A stretch of DNA of 5,811 nucleotides. Origin: an uncultured Sphingobacteriia bacterium (GTDB lineage: Bacteria > Bacteroidota > Bacteroidia > Chitinophagales > Chitinophagaceae). Where the stretch lies: positions 1-5,811 of the forward strand of contig CAMFKK010000174.1 in NCBI GenBank assembly GCA_945957225.1. Reading direction: 5' to 3'. The notes beneath the pieces are model-generated. The model was not told the origin of the DNA. It did not search any database and worked only from the letters and a program-made list of their open reading frames with translations. Every line of letters starts with the position of its first letter. Position 1 is the stretch's first letter. The translations under genes were made by a program, and so were the position numbers. This document shows positions 5,765 to 5,811 of the stretch, one piece after another.

Positions 5765-5811
5765 CTGTCTCTTATACACATCTCCGAGCCCACGAGACCG
5801 GAGCCTATCTC
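5765..5811 (+). other. Illumina Nextera adapter read-through, not genomic
   Basis: Positions 5765-5783 are CTGTCTCTTATACACATCT, the 19-base Tn5 mosaic end. Positions 5784-5798 are CCGAGCCCACGAGAC, the rest of the Nextera Read 2 adapter. Positions 5799-5806 are CGGAGCCT, an 8-base i7 index that I recall as Nextera XT N720. Positions 5807-5811, ATCTC, begin the P7 sequence. All 47 bases match in the correct order for reading off the end of a short insert, so this is untrimmed adapter left in the assembly and not a transposon. Confidence 0.98.

Noticed and set aside
5765..5783. Tn5 mosaic end as evidence of a transposon
   Set aside because: It is followed directly by the Read 2 adapter, an index and P7 bases, which is a library construct and not a natural element.

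Overview
The window looks like a draft contig end, about 5.8 kb long, from an AT-rich member of the Bacteroidota, probably a Chitinophagaceae-like or Sphingobacteriia-like bacterium. This placement is inference. It rests on the 6-bladed beta-propeller family protein at the left edge, short AT-rich gaps without Shine-Dalgarno sequences, one TAnnTTTG-type promoter box, and the family mix (cyclophilin-like, DUF2071, Dabb, secreted S10 peptidase). No rRNA, tRNA, CRISPR, insertion sequence, phage gene or defence system was seen.

Layout, left to right. Positions 1-828 (minus) hold the N-terminal 276 codons of a secreted 6-bladed beta-propeller protein that runs off the left edge and seems to start at TTG. 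A short gap contains a perfect 10-bp inverted repeat (906-929). Next is a two-gene minus-strand unit: DUF2071/YqjF-like (1256-2002), then a pterin-4a-carbinolamine dehydratase (990-1244). Divergent from it, 2131-2571 (plus) encodes an exported cyclophilin-like protein. It converges on a minus-strand cluster read from right to left: a Tat-signal protein with a probable DsrE-like fold (4697-5374), a secreted S10 serine carboxypeptidase-like protein (3095-4663) and a secreted Dabb protein (2687-3070). A possible 25-residue ORF lies at 2601-2678. At the right edge a plus-strand gene starts at 5479, encodes a signal peptide, and is cut off.

The right end is not genomic. Positions 5765-5811 match, base for base, the Illumina Nextera read-through: transposase mosaic end, Read 2 adapter, an 8-base i7 index and the first five bases of P7. 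The gene at 5479 therefore stops being biological at about 5764, and its apparent C-terminus contains the known artefact peptide VSYTHLRAHET.

Most of the products carry export signals: Sec for the propeller, cyclophilin-like, S10, Dabb and terminal proteins, and Tat for the DsrE-like protein. The three-gene Tat/S10/Dabb cluster looks like a cell-envelope unit of unknown purpose and is the most interesting biological feature. The DUF2071 and pterin dehydratase genes are the only clearly cytoplasmic products. I see no convincing new system. The strongest unexpected signal is the adapter contamination.
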